NCBI RefSeq assembly: GCF_903166585.1
Contig: NZ_CAESCM010000014.1
Location: forward strand, 62,001-126,000
Reading direction: 5' to 3'
Source of the DNA: Pedobacter ghigonis
GTDB lineage: Bacteria; Bacteroidota; Bacteroidia; Sphingobacteriales; Sphingobacteriaceae
DNA length: 64,000 nt
Of this stretch, positions 1 through 8,434 are shown piece after piece. Made by a program: the position numbers and the translations under genes. Below the pieces are notes generated by a model. That model saw only the letters and a program-made list of their open reading frames with translations, searched no databases and was not told the origin of the DNA. The number at the start of each line of letters is the position of its first letter. The first letter of the stretch is position 1.

Positions 1-2292
1 GAAATTGAAACCAGCATTGAAATTAACGCGGCCAATATTAGTTTTATACCTTAAACTTCCATCAATTCCTTCAATTCTATCTTCGGCCTGAGATACTACA
101 AGCGGTAATGCATATCCAATAGGATCGGTATAACGGAAAGCTGCAGAAGCCAGGTAACCTTTAGTTTTTTCAAAGAAATAATCGACAGAACCTTCGAGTT
201 TATTTTTAAACATAAAGAAATCTAAACCCGCGTCATATTTTGTTCTATCGAACCAGGTGATGTTGACACTCGGGGTAGGGCCGGGACTAACCGTGTTTTG
301 TAACTGGCCATCAACTACATAAGCATTTGTGTTATAGTTGTAGGTTGGTAGGTAAGCATAAGCAGCATGATCTGCACCATTTATACCCACCTGACCATAA
401 GAAACCCTTAATTTTAAGAAATTAAGCACATTACCATCTTTTATTTTTTTGAAGAAACCTTCTTCAGAAATTGCCCATCCTGCTGATACGGATGGAAAGA
501 ATCCCCATCTTTTGCCACTAGGGAAATTGTCAGATCCATCATAACGACCAGCAAATTCAATAAGGTATTTTCTATCGTAATCATAATGAAAACGGCCAAC
601 ATAGCCCATCCATGCTTGTTCACCTTCTGTGTTCGATGCCGTAATTAATGAGGCATCACCTTTCTGAATTTGTTTAATTTCGGTAACTGTAAAACCTCTT
701 GTTCCGGCACCTAGGGTATTACTGTAGGTGTGCTGTTGTGTTTGAACTACTGTAGCCTCGATATTGTGTTTTGCAAACAAGGTTTTTTTGTAATCTGCTC
801 TTACGTTAACATCGAACCTGCTTGTGAGATACGAAGATCTGTTAACACCAATGTTTGCCGGTATTTCCTTTGTTGCATTACCAGCCTCATCAAAGTATGT
901 AGCTGTTTGAATCCAGTCAACCCGGTCTAGTGATTCGATATTGTAATTTCCGTTGAAGCCGAAACTTAAGCCACTCACTCCAGGCACTGTCCAGGTTAAT
1001 TGTGCACCTAATTGATTGTAAACGGTTCTTAATTTGATATATCCCGGACTGAGTAGCTGAAGCGCCGGATTATCAAATTGATTGGAAATATTGCCAGTAG
1101 CAGTAAATGGCTTTTCAAAAGGATTTCTATCTCTTAAACGTGAAAATATTGTTCCAGCCCCTGCCGGTGGATATTTTTCGTCCGTTAGTGTACCATTGAT
1201 ATTAAAATCAAATGTTAAACCAATTTTATCAAATGTGGTACCTACGTTCGATCTATAGTTGTACCGGTCATAATCTAAGGAGTTAAATTTATAAATACCT
1301 TGTTGCCCCAGTTTATTCAAGCTTCCTGAAAATCTCAACTTCTCAGTACCACCGTTTATAGTAATCGAATGCTCGGCCTGAGGAGCAAAGTTGCGTAGTA
1401 ACGCGTTTTCCCAGTTGGTGTAATCAGATAAATGTTGTTTAATATCTTCTAGCTCTGCCTGGGTTTTAAAAGAATAAGTTCCTTGCCCCAGGGCCTGGTT
1501 AAGGTTATTAATGGCTACAGCATGTTGGTAAGCATCAAACCGTTTCGTAGGGTATGAAAGCATATTGAACGCAAAATTTGCCTGATAGTCAATTTCCAGC
1601 TTACCGGCTTGTCCTTGTTTAGTGGTAATTACAATAACTCCATTACCTGCGTTCATACCGTAAACAGCAGTCGAGGCACCATCCTTAAGTACAGTTAAGG
1701 AGTTTATATCAGCTTTATTTAAGGTTAGAAAACGTGCTCGTGTAGAAATAAAGCCATCTATAACGTACATGGGTTCGCCATTACCTCTGATCGATATGCT
1801 TGCGCCATTTTGGCCGGGCTCAGCACTTCCTTGCTGAACAATAACCCCCGGAATTCTTCCTTGTAAAGCCGTTCCCATGTCACCAACCGGCAAAGTTTTT
1901 ACGTTTTCAGGGTTTAATGTTGATACTGCCGTTGAATTTTTTCGAACGTTAGTAGTTCCGAATCCTACCACTACAACATCATTCAACGCATTTTTTTCAT
2001 CTTCGCTTAATGTAATATTAAGTCCTTTGGGATCATTTGCTGCTACTTCGATTGTAGCATAGCCCACAAGGCTAAATCTTAGCTTTGCACCCGTTGGTTT
2101 CGGGATTTGAATAGTGAAACGGCCCTCATTATCGGTTGTAACGATAATGTTCTGCCCGATTACCCCCACATTAACGCCTGTGAGCGGTTCTTGTTTCGTA
2201 TTTCTTACGGTTCCTTTTACAAGCGTTTTATCTTGCGAAAACACCGCGGAGGATAGAAATACAATAAAACAAATTAGGAAAATTTTCTTCAT
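1..2292 (-). CDS. SusC/RagA-type TonB-dependent receptor, 3' end outside window
   Basis: Outer-membrane TonB-dependent receptor; 764 codons are visible and the rest of the barrel lies beyond the left edge. The start is the ATG at 2290-2292, followed by a Sec signal peptide (MKKIFLICFIVFLSSAVFS). Residues about 20-105 form a carboxypeptidase-like domain, then comes VVVGFGTT and the plug with ISIRGNG and MYVIDGF, then aromatic-rich barrel strands. There is no STN domain, so it is probably not controlled by an ECF/FecR pair. No SusD is visible because the downstream side is cut off. An AraC-type regulator is divergent across about 215 bp. Substrate unknown; likely a glycan or other large nutrient by family. 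Confidence 0.93.
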   Translation of the reverse strand, partial: MKKIFLICFIVFLSSAVFSQDKTLVKGTVRNTKQEPLTGVNVGVIGQNIIVTTDNEGRFTIQIPKPTGAKLRFSLVGYATIEVAANDPKGLNITLSEDEKNALNDVVVVGFGTTNVRKNSTAVSTLNPENVKTLPVGDMGTALQGRIPGVIVQQGSAEPGQNGASISIRGNGEPMYVIDGFISTRARFLTLNKADINSLTVLKDGASTAVYGMNAGNGVIVITTKQGQAGKLEIDYQANFAFNMLSYPTKRFDAYQHAVAINNLNQALGQGTYSFKTQAELEDIKQHLSDYTNWENALLRNFAPQAEHSITINGGTEKLRFSGSLNKLGQQGIYKFNSLDYDRYNYRSNVGTTFDKIGLTFDFNINGTLTDEKYPPAGAGTIFSRLRDRNPFEKPFTATGNISNQFDNPALQLLSPGYIKLRTVYNQLGAQLTWTVPGVSGLSFGFNGNYNIESLDRVDWIQTATYFDEAGNATKEIPANIGVNRSSYLTSRFDVNVRADYKKTLFAKHNIEATVVQTQQHTYSNTLGAGTRGFTVTEIKQIQKGDASLITASNTEGEQAWMGYVGRFHYDYDRKYLIEFAGRYDGSDNFPSGKRWGFFPSVSAGWAISEEGFFKKIKDGNVLNFLKLRVSYGQVGINGADHAAYAYLPTYNYNTNAYVVDGQLQNTVSPGPTPSVNITWFDRTKYDAGLDFFMFKNKLEGSVDYFFEKTKGYLASAAFRYTDPIGYALPLVVSQAEDRIEGIDGSLRYKTNIGRVNFNAGFNF

Positions 2293-2506
2293 ACAGTTTA
2301 TATTGTTTTTGGTTAAAAAAACTCCGATAGCTCTGCTACAGTTTATATCAGACGATCAAAAGTTTACTAATACTAAAAGTACGGGCAGCCCAATTTCTTT
2401 TGTAAAACTATAATTGTAAAAACCTAAACTTTTTTACCTCGAATAGGTGTATTTTACTATTTATCATTAATTTAGTTTACTTATAAGGGCTTAATTCGAA
2501 AATTTT

Positions 2507-3370
2507 ATGAAATCTGAACTGATTAATGTTAACCATTCGGGTAATAAATCCATCCATATTAAACACATTGATAATAACCGGCTTATATCATCATTCCATT
2601 TCCACGATCTGTGCGAACTGGTGTGGATTGAGCGGAGCCAGGGTAAACGGATTGTTGGCGATCACATCGGGAATTTTGAAGATGATGACCTGGTATTAAT
2701 GGGGCCAAACCTGCCACATATCTGGCAGAACGATAAGAGTTACGAAGATATGGACGATAAAACAGTTAAATCGGTGGTGGTATATTTCAGTAGCGATTTT
2801 TTCTCCAGTCTAACCGATGATCAGGAGGTTTTGTTGCAGGTAGATGATCTTGCTTCGCGGGCAGCGCGGGGGATGGTATTTGATAAGGAAACCACTAACA
2901 TGGTGAAACCGATTTTACTTAGCCTGGCTAACAATGATGGTTTTGGTAATATTATTTCGGTAATCGAAATCATTAAAATACTCGCCAAATCGAAAGATTA
3001 CAGATACCTTTCGAGTGCAGCTTTTAAAAACCATTACGACGAAAAAGATAATAACCGCATCAATAAGGTTTATCAGTTTTTAATGAAAAATTTTCATAAC
3101 GATATCCACCTCAATGAAGTGGCTGAGTTATGCAACATGACTCCCAATTCTTTTTGCCGCTTTTTTAAAATGCGGGCGCAAAAATCGCTCACCCAGTTTA
3201 TCAACGAAATCAGGATTGGCCATGCCTGCAAGCTTTTACAATCAGAAGATAACAGCATTACCGATGTGTGTTATGCCAGTGGTTTTAACAACCCCACCAA
3301 TTTTAATAAATTTTTTAAGGCGATAAAGGGAATGAAGCCTTCCGAATACCGGAGTATGCTGCGGAAATAA
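2507..3370 (+). CDS. AraC-family transcriptional regulator
   Basis: 287 residues. The N-terminal half is a cupin-like sensing domain (FHDLCELVWIERSQGKR, then LMGPNLPHIWQ), usually the ligand-binding part. The C-terminal ~100 residues hold two helix-turn-helix units, with the typical second-HTH stretch ITDVCYASGFNNPTNFNKFF and the ending KGMKPSEYR. The family controls carbohydrate or stress genes, often neighbouring ones. It is divergent from the SusC-like gene at 1-2292, which makes that gene a natural target by inference only. The ligand cannot be read from the sequence. Confidence 0.92.
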   Translation: MKSELINVNHSGNKSIHIKHIDNNRLISSFHFHDLCELVWIERSQGKRIVGDHIGNFEDDDLVLMGPNLPHIWQNDKSYEDMDDKTVKSVVVYFSSDFFSSLTDDQEVLLQVDDLASRAARGMVFDKETTNMVKPILLSLANNDGFGNIISVIEIIKILAKSKDYRYLSSAAFKNHYDEKDNNRINKVYQFLMKNFHNDIHLNEVAELCNMTPNSFCRFFKMRAQKSLTQFINEIRIGHACKLLQSEDNSITDVCYASGFNNPTNFNKFFKAIKGMKPSEYRSMLRK

Positions 3371-3397
3371 AAAAAATAAAATATCTGTCTGCCACTC

Positions 3398-3427
3398 TTG
3401 AGATTTTCGTTCCGGATGTTATCTTTG
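3398..3427 (+). promoter_or_regulatory. Bacteroidota housekeeping promoter for the tRNA
   Basis: TTG at 3398-3400, a 19-nt spacer, then TATCTTTG at 3420-3427. This matches the TTTG-N19-21-TAnnTTTG pattern of the Bacteroidota primary sigma factor. The mature tRNA begins 27 nt after the -7 box. Confidence 0.65.
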
Positions 3428-3453
3428 TTCGTTTTTCAGATCAAATAGATCAA

Positions 3454-3527
3454 CGGGATGTAGCGTAGCCAGGTATCGCGCCAGCATGGGGTGCTGGAGG
3501 TCGGAAGTTCGAATCTTCTCATCCCGA
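3454..3527 (+). tRNA. tRNA-Pro (anticodon GGG)
   Basis: A 74-nt cloverleaf can be folded by hand. The acceptor arms CGGGATG and CATCCCG pair fully, the anticodon stem CCAGC/GCTGG encloses the loop ATGGGGT with anticodon GGG, and the T-arm contains GTTCGAATC. The discriminator base is A and CCA is not encoded. Its own promoter lies upstream and a terminator-like hairpin downstream, so it appears to be a single-gene unit. Confidence 0.93.
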
Positions 3528-3537
3528 CAACACAAAG

Positions 3538-3575
3538 AGCCTTTAAATATCATATTTGGAGGCTTTTTTGTTTTT
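3538..3575 (+). terminator. Rho-independent terminator after tRNA-Pro
   Basis: AGCCTTTAAAT at 3538-3548 can pair with ATTTGGAGGCT at 3553-3563 with two G-T wobbles, followed directly by a T-rich tract to 3575. Confidence 0.6.
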
Positions 3576-3611
3576 GAGTAAATTGTGTGTTCCTTGTTGG
3601 TCCTCGCTGGT

Positions 3612-3628
3612 TGGGATTTGTAATCCCG
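3612..3628. repeat. Short palindromic repeat, copy 1
   Basis: TGGGATTTGTAATCCCG: seven-base arms around TGT, with one G-T wobble pair. Related copies lie at 4129-4145 (right arm decayed) and 4980-4996 (one arm base changed), each followed by a GTAT/GTATT stretch and preceded by GGTT/GGTC. The shape is REP-like. Confidence 0.6.
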
Positions 3629-3667
3629 ATCGTATTTCTAACGCTTTTAACTATTATATTCTTTACA

Positions 3668-3776
3668 ACTTAATGACCTTAATGATGAGTGTGTTTTCCG
3701 TCAATGGCATCAATGGAATATCAAATCCAAATTTTTATTCTACCACCTTAGACACCTAAGCGCATTTAAAGGGAAT
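3668..3776. repeat. Dispersed imperfect repeat, copy 1 (copy 2 at 4332-4441)
   Basis: Both copies begin with TTAATGACCTTAAT, continue with an AATGATGA...GTGTTTT block, and end with ACCACCTTAGACACCT followed by GCATTTAA. They are in the same orientation about 660 bp apart. No reading frame is conserved between them. Confidence 0.5.
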
Positions 3777-4152
3777 ACGAAAACTAGCCATAATTTTTGT
3801 ATATTAGTTTAAACAAAAGGATGATGACCCAATTTAATCGATCTGATTAAAAGTTAAAAAAAATATCACACCACTCCACCTTTATGCCACATTTACTCCA
3901 CATTAAGGCCACCTTCCAGCCAGGCTTGCCTGTGTACTGCTTCGGCCCAGGTAGAGGGCTATGTTGGCTTTACTTCGGTAAATGCTAAGCGCTGTTTACA
4001 TTTGCCTATAGCCCGGGTTTAGAAAGCTTTCGGTTAGTGGGTTAAGGATGGCTGGATAAAAGGTTTAGGAATGATGGTGCACCTATCCACTTAACTCCTG
4101 CTAGCCCGCATAGGAGATCCTGGTTAGTCGGGATTTGTAATCAAGACTGTAT

Positions 4153-4181
4153 TTAGATGCTTCGTTGCACTCAGCATGACA
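4153..4181. repeat. CTCAGCATGACA-type repeat, copy 1 (copy 2 at 4452-4480)
   Basis: GATGCTTCGTTGCACTCAGC followed by ATGACA; the second copy differs at two bases in the compared stretch. This matches a short intergenic motif I associate with Bacteroidota genomes. No function is evident. Confidence 0.5.
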
Positions 4182-4331
4182 AGTTACCGAAGGTGATAGC
4201 GTTTAGCGAAGGCACATTCAGTCTGTTGCGCCCGTAAAGGTATTTTTTTATCATTAAGGCATTAAGTGCATTAAGTTCGATTTTAAATAGGTAACATACA
4301 TTAGCGTTTCAAGCTATCGTAGGCTTTATTT

Positions 4332-4441
4332 CTTAATGACCTTAATCTCTTAATGATGAAAGTGTTTTACCATCTAAGGCATTAAGTCCAGACTTTTATT
4401 TTACCACCTTAGACACCTGAGGGCATTTAAGGGGATGGTAT
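4332..4441. repeat. Dispersed imperfect repeat, copy 2
   Basis: Second copy of the element at 3668-3776, with small insertions between the shared blocks. Confidence 0.5.
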
Positions 4442-4592
4442 TTAACCTTTTAGAGATGCTTCGCTGCGCTCAGCATGACAGATCGTCTAAGGTGTGTTAG
4501 CTGTTTTAGGTAGTGAAAAGATTTTTTCTTACCGTAGATATAAAACAGATATATTGATTAGCGCTTTTATATCTTTAGCAGAAAAAACAGCT

Positions 4593-4961
4593 ATGGAAAG
4601 TAAAATTCTAAAGTTAGAAGAACAGCTTGTTGCTGCCATCTTAAATAGTGATGTGGAAGTATTAGAAGAATTACTTCACGATCAACTCGTATTTGTTAAT
4701 CACACGGGGGCAATACTTTCCAAAAAAGAAGATTTAGCTCCGCATATTAGCCATGATTTAAAAATTACTGGTTTAGCGGTTTCAGATCGGCAGTTGCAGC
4801 TGTTCGGAGATACCGCTGTGGTTGTGGTTACAAAAGAAATAAAAGGTAGCTATCTCAACCAGCCGTTTGAAAGTAAGTTGAGATTCACCAGAACCTGGAA
4901 ATTGTATGAGCAGGATTGGAAAGTAATCGCAGTAACCAGTGTACCACTACAGGTAGGTTAA
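4593..4961 (+). CDS. NTF2-like (DUF4440/SnoaL-type) small protein
   Basis: About 122 residues starting at the ATG at 4593 (MESKILKLEEQL). The open frame extends 33 codons further upstream, but that part runs towards the repeat at 4452-4480 and has no family character. The helix-strand pattern, VFVNHTGAILSKKED and the C-terminal RFTRTWKLYEQDWKVIAVT match the cone-shaped NTF2/DUF4440 fold. Members bind or transform small molecules, but the role here cannot be assigned. Cytoplasmic, with no signal peptide. Confidence 0.75.
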   Translation: MESKILKLEEQLVAAILNSDVEVLEELLHDQLVFVNHTGAILSKKEDLAPHISHDLKITGLAVSDRQLQLFGDTAVVVVTKEIKGSYLNQPFESKLRFTRTWKLYEQDWKVIAVTSVPLQVG

Positions 4962-4979
4962 AAACACATCCTTGTTGGT

Positions 4980-4996
4980 CGGGATTTGTACTCCCG
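4980..4996. repeat. Short palindromic repeat, copy 3
   Basis: CGGGATTTGTACTCCCG between the NTF2-like and DinB-like genes. It belongs to the palindrome family seen at 3612 and 4129. Confidence 0.55.
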
Positions 4997-5131
4997 GCCG
5001 TATTCATTGCGTTAATTTTTAATCTATTTAACTAATCCGGCAGGCAAATATTTTTGTCTGTTATACGCTCAAAAATCTGTCTCAATCCAAAATATTCCTT
5101 ATTTTTATTATACAACAAAACATGATAAAAA

Positions 5132-5635
5132 ATGATGAAACAAGCATTAATTGGTGAGTTCATGCATGAAGCTGAAAACACCAGAAAGTTATTATCAATG
5201 ATTCCGGATAGTGCATTGGAATACCGCCCGCAACCACATCTTTGGTCGGTAGGACAGCTGGCTTCGCATATTGCCGAAGTGTACAACTGGTATGAGGCTA
5301 CATTTGATCAGGATGATTTTGATATGGGTTCTTATAAATATGATAAAGGAGATATCAGCAAGGCCGCTAATATCCTGGCCAAGTTTGAAGAGAATGTTGC
5401 CAGGGCAAAGACGGTAATCGAAAACTCTGATGAATCTAAGTATATGAATACCTGGACAATGTCTGCAGGAGGCAACCCACTGATGCCGGCGATGCCAAAG
5501 ATTCAGGTAATCAGGGGATTTCTTTACAATCATTTGTACCACCATCGTGGAGAGATGATCTCACATCTCAGGGCAAGTGGTAATAGGGTACCATCGCTTT
5601 ATGGGCCTAATTACGAAGAATCGCAGGCGTTCTAA
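5132..5635 (+). CDS. DinB-family putative metal-dependent protein
   Basis: 167 residues, the usual size for the DinB four-helix-bundle family. The metal-binding His triad is visible: H46 in LASHIAE and H134/H138 in NHLYHHRGE. The family includes thiol transferases and many proteins of unknown function. It starts with two adjacent ATGs (5132 and 5135), and either is possible. It stands alone on the plus strand with a strong terminator 27 bp after the stop. Confidence 0.88.
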   Translation: MMKQALIGEFMHEAENTRKLLSMIPDSALEYRPQPHLWSVGQLASHIAEVYNWYEATFDQDDFDMGSYKYDKGDISKAANILAKFEENVARAKTVIENSDESKYMNTWTMSAGGNPLMPAMPKIQVIRGFLYNHLYHHRGEMISHLRASGNRVPSLYGPNYEESQAF

Positions 5636-5661
5636 ATTTTAAGAACGCAGGCTGACTTATT

Positions 5662-5700
5662 AAGGCTCTCTAATTTTTTTAGGCAGCCTTTTTATTTTTT
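5662..5700 (+). terminator. Rho-independent terminator of the DinB-like gene
   Basis: AAGGCT-CTCTAA (5662-5673) pairs with TTAGGC-AGCCTT (5679-5690) with a single mismatch and a short T loop, followed by TTTATTTTTT. Confidence 0.8.
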
Positions 5701-5719
5701 CATTTATCCGTTCCCCATT

Positions 5720-5905
5720 ACTAGCGCAAGTCTTAGCGGGGAGGATAGCGTTGTTGGTTGACTTGTGCTTTTAAAGCCAGTAGGGTTGTAAAGGATTGAT
5801 TAAGATTGGTTTAATGAAGCGACATTCAGTCAGTTGCATAGACTCATTGGCGAGGGCACAAGTCAGGCAATTGTACAGGCCTGGAGCGCTAAGACTTGCG
5901 CCAGT
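5720..5905. repeat. Nested inverted-repeat element in gene-free gap
   Basis: GCGCAAGTCTTAGCG (5724-5738) is the exact reverse complement of 5887-5901. Inside it, GACTTGTGC (5760-5768) is the exact reverse complement of 5856-5864. The gaps between outer and inner arms are nearly equal (21 and 22 nt), so the ~180-bp stretch can fold as one long interrupted hairpin. The rest of the 5701-6008 gap shows nothing else, and the short open frame at 5796-5996 lies inside the element. Confidence 0.6.
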
Positions 5906-6008
5906 GGTGATCCATAACCTTCCGTCATTTCGGCTACAAATAGCTGCATTTTGGCAACGTAAGCCAGTTGCCCGTAAGCGAATTTTGTATTGTTAAAAGA
6001 AAAACAAT

Positions 6009-6803
6009 ATGAAAACAATTTTTATTACCGGTGCTTCAACTGGATTAGGCCGGGCCACCGCGATATTATTTCAGCAAAATGGATGGAAAGTAATTGCTAC
6101 CATGCGTAAACCAGAAGCAGAAACTGTACTGGGGCAATTGGAGAACGTAACCCTTTTACCACTCGATGTAACCAATGCCGAACAGATTAAAAGCACAGTA
6201 GATTTGGCGATACAGCAAGGTGTAGATGTGGTGTTTAATAATGCAGGTTATGGTTTAGTTGGCCCAATGGAAGCCATTGCTGATGAGCAAATGGTTAGAC
6301 AATTAAATACCAATCTTTTGGGTGTAATGCGCGTAACACTGGCTTTTATTCCCTATTTCAGAGAGAAAAGGGCAGGTACCTTTATTACCACCACCTCAAT
6401 GGGCGGTTTGTTTGCTTTTCCGCTGGGCTCGGTTTATCATGCTACCAAGTTCGCTTTAGAAGGTTGGAGCGAAAGCCTTTCCTTAGAGCTGGGGTTGTTT
6501 AATATAGGCGTTAAAACCGTAGCACCGGGTGGTATTGCCACCGATTTTATGGGCCGTTCTATCGATGCACCTTCACATCCGGCTTATGAAGAAGCTAACG
6601 AAAAACTCTGGGGACTTTTTAATGCAGATAATTTCTCAACTGCCGAACAAATTGCCGGAGTAGTTTACGAAGCAGCTACCGACGGAAAAGACCAGGTGCG
6701 CTATGTAGCCGGCGAAGATGCAAAAGCATTGTATGTACAACGAACTGAAATTGGTTACGAAGCTTTTAGAAAAGAGATGCGTAAAAACATTTTTGGACAG
6801 TAG
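6009..6803 (+). CDS. Short-chain dehydrogenase/reductase
   Basis: 264 residues, a classical SDR. The N-terminal nucleotide-binding motif is TGASTGLG, followed by NNAGYG, the active-site Ser region TTTSMGG and the catalytic YHATK. It uses NAD(P)(H) on an unknown alcohol or carbonyl. An AraC-type regulator starts 18 bp downstream on the same strand, so the two are probably co-transcribed and the regulator may control this gene. Cytoplasmic. Confidence 0.92.
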   Translation: MKTIFITGASTGLGRATAILFQQNGWKVIATMRKPEAETVLGQLENVTLLPLDVTNAEQIKSTVDLAIQQGVDVVFNNAGYGLVGPMEAIADEQMVRQLNTNLLGVMRVTLAFIPYFREKRAGTFITTTSMGGLFAFPLGSVYHATKFALEGWSESLSLELGLFNIGVKTVAPGGIATDFMGRSIDAPSHPAYEEANEKLWGLFNADNFSTAEQIAGVVYEAATDGKDQVRYVAGEDAKALYVQRTEIGYEAFRKEMRKNIFGQ

Positions 6804-6820
6804 ATACTTAAATTAGCCTA

Positions 6821-7735
6821 ATGAAAAGAGCTGTTGTCGCACCGCACAAAATAGATACCATTACGGGCTTACACCGCATGTTGGGCCTGCCGGGCCCGCT
6901 GCACCCTTTGGTAAGCTTAATCGATAATACTAAAATTGCGGTGGCGGTAAACCATCTCCCCGAAACATTTATATTAAGCTATTATAAGATTTCATTTAAA
7001 AAACTGCTCAAAGGCCGCATGGGTTATGGGCAGGGCTATTACGATTATGATGAGGGCGGCCTGGTATTTACCGCCCCTCATCAAATTATATCTATTGATG
7101 CCGAAGCTGAGTTTTATGGCGCTACCTTATTAATTCATCCCGATTTTATCCGCAATTACCCTTTAGCCAAAAACATTAAACAATATGGTTTCTTCTCTTA
7201 CGAAACCAATGAGGCGCTGCATTTGGCAGAAAAGGAACGGACAACCATTTTAGAGGTGCTGGCGCATATCGACAGGGAACTGAACAACCCAATCGATGAC
7301 TTCAGTCAGGATGTAATTATGGCTTACATCGAAGTATTGTTGAATTACAGCAACCGTTTTTACAAACGCCAGTTTATTACACGCAAGGCTGTTAACCACG
7401 ATTTGCTTTCTAAAATGGAGCAATTGCTGCACGATTATTTTGATGTAGAAAATGGTTTGAATAAAGGCTTGCCAACTGTAGAGTACCTGGCCGATCAATT
7501 GAATCTTTCGCCCCGCTATTTAAGCGATATGCTCCGCTCGCTTACCGGACAAAATGCGCAGCAGCATATTCACGAAAAACTGATCGAAAAGGCCAAAGAA
7601 AAATTGAGCATTACCAGTTTATCGGTGAGCGAAATTGCCTATGCGCTGGGTTTCGAACACCCTCAGTCTTTCAGTAAATTATTTAAGAGCAAAACCAGTC
7701 AGTCGCCGCTTGCATTCAGGCAATCGTTTAACTGA
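6821..7735 (+). CDS. AraC-family transcriptional regulator
   Basis: 304 residues. The N-terminal ~180 residues form a ligand-sensing region (PETFILSYYKISFKK, then APHQIISIDAE). The C-terminal HTH pair includes YLADQLNLSPRYLSDMLRS and VSEIAYALGFEHPQSFSKLF. It is probably transcribed with the SDR gene 18 bp upstream. Its TGA stop (7733-7735) touches the stop of the convergent minus-strand gene at 7736 with no base between them, so the two transcripts must overlap or end inside coding sequence. Confidence 0.92.
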   Translation: MKRAVVAPHKIDTITGLHRMLGLPGPLHPLVSLIDNTKIAVAVNHLPETFILSYYKISFKKLLKGRMGYGQGYYDYDEGGLVFTAPHQIISIDAEAEFYGATLLIHPDFIRNYPLAKNIKQYGFFSYETNEALHLAEKERTTILEVLAHIDRELNNPIDDFSQDVIMAYIEVLLNYSNRFYKRQFITRKAVNHDLLSKMEQLLHDYFDVENGLNKGLPTVEYLADQLNLSPRYLSDMLRSLTGQNAQQHIHEKLIEKAKEKLSITSLSVSEIAYALGFEHPQSFSKLFKSKTSQSPLAFRQSFN

Positions 7736-8434
7736 TTAACGGCAAAGCACCGTTCCGTTAAAGTGAGTACTCATATTGGGCGAAATAAAGGGAATACCCA
7801 ACTCCGCCGAACGGAGCAAAAGCAACACGCCCATAAAAAGCATAAACCAGGGAATAAGTCTTTTGGTATTAAACCGAATGTATTTTTTGAGGTAAATACC
7901 ACCCAGCGAAATCATCATCAATAAAGGCGAAGTGCCTAAACCAAAAAGGAACATGAATTGCAAACCGCTACTTACCGATGCGCCATTAACAGCCGTAGCC
8001 AAAGCCAGATAAACCATACCACATGGAATAATACCGTTGAGCATACCCGCCATCAATTGCCAGAAGGGAAGGCCCATGAGTTTACCCATCAATTTGGCAA
8101 CAGGATGAATGAGTTTAAACTGAACTGCACTGAGCTTTTGGCTGTAAGCTGCCCGCATTTGCAAAAGGGTAAACACAATTAACAACAAGCCGATGCTAAT
8201 GCTGAGCATTTTTTGGTTAGCCACCAGATTGAAGGTGCTACCTAGCCAGCCAGCAATAGCACCCATAACTGAATAGGTGAAAATCCTGCCCGATTGGTAC
8301 AGCAACATGCCCCAGGCCGCTTGCCAGCTGCTTTTCTTTTCAAGGGGCATCGAAAGCATCAGCGGACCGCACATTACGGCACAGTGCAGGCTTCCGAGCA
8401 AACCCATTAAAAATGCAAGTGGGAGGTTATTCAT
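7736..8434 (-). CDS. TauE/SafE- or DsbD-like polytopic membrane protein of the cbb3 cluster
   Basis: 232 residues with about six membrane segments. It carries HCAVMCGP near the N terminus and IPCGMVY in the middle, so Cys residues sit in two pseudo-symmetric membrane helices as in DsbD/UreH-like transporters. Such genes commonly end cbb3 oxidase clusters in Bacteroidota and are annotated as sulfite exporters; copper or thiol transfer during CuB assembly is an inference from context. The start overlaps the ccoH stop by one base (TAATG), indicating translational coupling. Confidence 0.85.
   Translation of the reverse strand: MNNLPLAFLMGLLGSLHCAVMCGPLMLSMPLEKKSSWQAAWGMLLYQSGRIFTYSVMGAIAGWLGSTFNLVANQKMLSISIGLLLIVFTLLQMRAAYSQKLSAVQFKLIHPVAKLMGKLMGLPFWQLMAGMLNGIIPCGMVYLALATAVNGASVSSGLQFMFLFGLGTSPLLMMISLGGIYLKKYIRFNTKRLIPWFMLFMGVLLLLRSAELGIPFISPNMSTHFNGTVLCR

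Larger units (their letters stand above)
3576..4592. other. Gene-free repeat-rich intergenic region
   Basis: About 1 kb with no convincing gene. It holds copies of at least three small dispersed repeats: the TGGGATTTGTAATCCCG palindrome (3612, 4129), a pair of ~109-bp similar stretches (3668-3776 and 4332-4441), and two copies of a GATGCTTCG...CTCAGCATGACA motif (4153 and 4452). The short open frame at 3556-3759 falls in these repeats and resembles no protein. Confidence 0.6.

Noticed and set aside
2114..2413. 99-codon plus-strand frame
   Set aside because: Antisense to the start of the SusC-like gene, whose minus-strand translation has a full signal peptide and domain order.
5796..5996. 66-codon frame upstream of the SDR gene
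   Set aside because: Lies inside the inverted-repeat element and shows no protein-like conservation or start context.
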